A DNA stretch of 15,558 nucleotides from Frankiales bacterium. Lineage in GTDB: Bacteria > Actinomycetota > Actinomycetes > Mycobacteriales > SCTD01. Within the stretch, counting starts at the first letter, position 1; each line of letters begins with the position of its first letter. Positions 13,462 through 15,558 of this stretch are shown one piece after another. The position numbers and the translations under genes are program-made. Location: contig JAOPWK010000329.1 in assembly GCA_025965735.1 (NCBI GenBank), positions 1 to 15,558 on the forward strand, written 5' to 3'. The notes under the pieces are model-generated. The model was not told the DNA's origin, searched no databases, and worked only from the letters and a program-made list of their open reading frames with translations.

Positions 13462-15033
13462 ACCGCGACCACCACCCGACGTGTGCAGCTGCCGGCCAGT
13501 GACTGGCGCACACGCATCCTCCCGCCCACCGACGGCCGCGGCGGCTGGCTGGCCACGCTGGCCATCGGCCTGCTCGCCGGAGTCCTGCGCCTGGTCCGGC
13601 TCGACATCCCGCGCGGCCGCATCTTCGACGAGATCTACTACGCCTGCGACGCGCAGAACCTCTTCCGGTTCGGCGTCGAGGCCGGGACCGAGGGCAACAC
13701 GCCCGAGGACCAGACGATCCAGTCGCAGTGCATCCCCAACGGGCAGGCCGGCTTCATCGTCCACCCGCCGCTGGGCAAGTGGGCGATCGGCCTGGGGATG
13801 CGCCTGTTCGGCGTGAACGAGTTCGGCTGGCGCGTCGCCGCCGCCGTCGCCGGGACGCTGATGGTCGTCGTCCTGGTCCGCGTCGCCCGTCGGATGACCG
13901 GCTCCACCCTGCTGGCCTGCACTGCAGGTCTGCTGCTGGCCCTGGACGGGCTGCACTTCGTGCAGAGCCGGGTCGCGATGCTCGACGTCTTCCTGGCGAT
14001 GTGGATCCTGTTCGCCTTCGCCTGCCTCGTGGCGGACCGGGACGCGGTGCGGCGTCGGCTGGCCGTGACCGACGACGACGACCTCGGTGGCTGGGGACCC
14101 GCTCTGGGTTGGCGGCCGTGGCGGATCGCCGCCGGCGTGTGCCTCGGCGCGGCGATCGCGACCAAGTGGAGCGGCCTCTACTACGTCGTCGTGCTGGTCC
14201 TGCTGGCCTTCGCCTGGGAGGTCGGCGCACGCCGCACCGCCGGCGTCCGCTCGCCCGTGCGGTCCACGGTGGTGCGTAGCGGCTACCTGGTCCTGCTGAC
14301 GCTGCTGGTCCTGCCGGCGGCGGTCTACGTCCTGTCGTGGTTCGGCTGGTTCGCGAGCAGCTCCGCCGACCAGCTCGCCTGGGACCGCAACTGGGCGGAC
14401 AGCAACCCGGCCAGCGGCCTGACCGGCCTGGTCCCGGACGGCCTGAGGTCGTGGTGGCACTACCACGTGGCGCAGTTCAACTTCCACGACGACCTGCGCG
14501 CCAAGCACCCGTACCAGTCGCACCCGGCCGGCTGGCTGCTGCTGGCCCGCCCCGTGTCGTACTACTACCCGGCCGGGATCGGGCTCGGCGACTACGGCTG
14601 CGAGGTCGAGAGCTGCTCGCGCGAGGTCCTCGCGATCGGCACACCGGCCATCTGGTGGGCGACGATCCCGGTGCTGCTGCTGCTGCTGTGGCTGTGGCTG
14701 GCCAAGCGCGACTGGCGACCTGCCGCCGTCCTGGCGATGATCCTCACCGCGATCGTGCCGTGGGTCCGCGACGACCTCGACGGCCGCACGATGTTCCTGT
14801 TCTACGCGCTGCCCGCTGTCCCGTTCATGTGCCTCGGGATCACCCTGGTCGCAGGCTGGCTGCTCGGCGGTCGCGGCGCCTCCTCGAGCCGCCGGACGGC
14901 TGCCGCGACAGGGCTCGGCATCTACGTCGCGATCGTCGTCCTCAACTTCGCCTACCTCTACCCGGTGCTCGCCGCGCAGACGCTGCCGTACGGGGACTGG
15001 CAGGCCCGGATGTGGTTCACCAGCTGGATCTGA
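13459..15033 (+). CDS. pmt: Dolichyl-phosphate-mannose--protein mannosyltransferase (GT39)
   Basis: A 524-residue polytopic membrane glycosyltransferase. The family transfers mannose from polyprenyl-phosphate mannose to Ser/Thr of proteins being exported through Sec. The first external loop holds the catalytic acidic pair Asp57-Glu58 in RIFDEIYY (54-61), followed by HPPLGKW (102-108), both hallmarks of GT39. MLDVFLAMWILF at about 174-185 is another family stretch. Around ten to eleven hydrophobic helices are visible, for example 30-46, 123-142, 150-168, 174-190, 222-256, 272-292, 398-414, 421-434, 448-470 and 480-500. The long loop at about 295-390, with AQFNFHDDLRAKHPYQSHPAGW, corresponds to the conserved C-terminal Pmt region. 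The GTG at 13459 has a TAGGCT -10-like box six bases before it. It diverges from the esterase across 68 bp. Mycobacteria have the same gene next to rsmI (Rv1002c/Rv1003). Confidence 0.95.
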   Translation: MTATTTRRVQLPASDWRTRILPPTDGRGGWLATLAIGLLAGVLRLVRLDIPRGRIFDEIYYACDAQNLFRFGVEAGTEGNTPEDQTIQSQCIPNGQAGFIVHPPLGKWAIGLGMRLFGVNEFGWRVAAAVAGTLMVVVLVRVARRMTGSTLLACTAGLLLALDGLHFVQSRVAMLDVFLAMWILFAFACLVADRDAVRRRLAVTDDDDLGGWGPALGWRPWRIAAGVCLGAAIATKWSGLYYVVVLVLLAFAWEVGARRTAGVRSPVRSTVVRSGYLVLLTLLVLPAAVYVLSWFGWFASSSADQLAWDRNWADSNPASGLTGLVPDGLRSWWHYHVAQFNFHDDLRAKHPYQSHPAGWLLLARPVSYYYPAGIGLGDYGCEVESCSREVLAIGTPAIWWATIPVLLLLLWLWLAKRDWRPAAVLAMILTAIVPWVRDDLDGRTMFLFYALPAVPFMCLGITLVAGWLLGGRGASSSRRTAAATGLGIYVAIVVLNFAYLYPVLAAQTLPYGDWQARMWFTSWI

Positions 15034-15042
15034 ACCGACGAG

Positions 15043-15077
15043 AGAAGGCCCCGTCCCTGCGGGGGTCGGGGCCTTCT
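15043..15077. terminator. Strong terminator after pmt, probably bidirectional
   Basis: AGAAGGCCCCG (15043-15053) and CGGGGCCTTCT (15067-15077) form a perfect 11-bp stem, with CCC/GGG able to pair further inside the loop. It begins ten bases past the pmt stop and is followed by a short TTC-rich run. On the minus strand it lies ten bases beyond the 3' end of the tRNA, so it can end that transcript too. Confidence 0.85.
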
Positions 15078-15084
15078 TCGTGCG

Positions 15085-15160
<76 letters not shown>

Positions 15161-15189
15161 GCGGGGCGAAAGGCTAGCAGGGGCGCGCT

Positions 15190-15558
15190 CTACCAGTCGT
15201 TGACGGCGCGACGGCGCTCGAGGATCTCGTCCAGCTCCGGACCCTCGTCCACGATGCCCAGCTCACGCTCGGCGTCGGCGAGGCCGTCGGCGTAGGCGCC
15301 GGGCGAGGTGAGGTCCACGACACGTCGCGGCGCGGTCGGCGCGGACAGGTACGTGGGCGTCGGCACGGGCACCGGCGACCACGACTCGCCCTGCGCGCCG
15401 CGGGCGGCCGGCAGCTCGTCGTAGCGGGCCGCGGGGGCAGCCAGCGGCATCGGGCGCGGGGGCATCCGGTCCGGGATCCCGGCGACGTGGGCGGGCACGC
15501 GCAGGACCGGCTCGGGCCGGGACTCGGCGACCAGGACCGGCTCGGGAGCGGGCGCCGG
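15190..15558 (-). CDS. Unrecognised Pro/Ala-rich protein, N-terminus beyond window
   Basis: The minus-strand frame is open from the right edge to the TAG at 15192-15190, giving at least 123 residues. A GTG at 15498 could start a 102-residue protein, but the frame upstream of it keeps the same composition and contains a repeat, PEPVLVAESRPEPVLR, that continues smoothly, so I treat the gene as 5'-truncated. The visible part is a disordered-looking segment rich in Pro, Ala, Val and Arg up to about residue 80. It is followed by an acidic helical tail with DGLADAERELGIVDEGPELDEILERRRAVNDW. No catalytic motif or membrane segment is seen and I recognise no family. It lies 29 bases upstream of the tRNA on the same strand. 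Confidence 0.6.
   Translation of the reverse strand, partial: PAPAPEPVLVAESRPEPVLRVPAHVAGIPDRMPPRPMPLAAPAARYDELPAARGAQGESWSPVPVPTPTYLSAPTAPRRVVDLTSPGAYADGLADAERELGIVDEGPELDEILERRRAVNDW

Overview
The window is chromosomal DNA from a high-G+C actinobacterium. The G/C-biased third codon positions, the frequent GTG starts, and the gene neighbourhood rpfB - rsmA(ksgA) - ispE near metG, tatD, rsmI and an actinobacterial protein O-mannosyltransferase all point to Actinomycetia. The same set is clustered in Mycobacterium and its relatives. The genus cannot be named from the sequence. There is no insertion sequence, prophage, CRISPR array, plasmid function or compositional break, so this reads as a core-genome segment and not an accessory island.

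Left part (1-3751). The 3' part of a diguanylate cyclase gene comes first, with an N-terminal heptad-repeat stalk and a GGDEF domain. It is followed by a membrane fatty-acid (acyl-CoA type) desaturase and a TetR-family regulator on the same strand. An 8-bp inverted repeat in the desaturase promoter is the obvious candidate operator. A small four-helix membrane protein (DUF4383) and a DUF72 TIM-barrel protein are then transcribed divergently from a 107-bp gap.

Middle part (3748-8612, minus strand). This is a compact four-gene operon read leftwards: rpfB (secreted or anchored resuscitation-promoting factor), rsmA (16S rRNA dimethylase), ispE (isoprenoid precursor kinase) and an ABC-F ATPase whose start overlaps the ispE stop. 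It joins cell-wall remodelling, ribosome maturation, isoprenoid supply and, probably, translation-factor activity under one promoter. That promoter has an 8-bp inverted repeat whose 6-bp spacer is exactly the -35 box. The predicted leader carries a long imperfect stem-loop just upstream of the rpfB start.

Right part (8730-13390, minus strand). A secreted alpha/beta-hydrolase esterase (antigen-85-like fold), rsmI, metG and tatD are all co-directional. metG and tatD overlap by a GTGA. pmt (13459-15033, plus strand) diverges from the esterase and ends at a strong, probably bidirectional terminator. Beyond it lie a tRNA-Ala(CGC) and the C-terminal end of an unrecognised Pro/Ala-rich protein, both on the minus strand.

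I did not find a clearly new multi-gene system. The parts most worth a second look are regulatory: the rpfB promoter dyad and leader structure, the desaturase operator, a recurring '-10 box, six bases, start codon' pattern implying leaderless mRNAs, and the exact heptad repeat of the cyclase. Every gap between genes is shorter than 300 bases.
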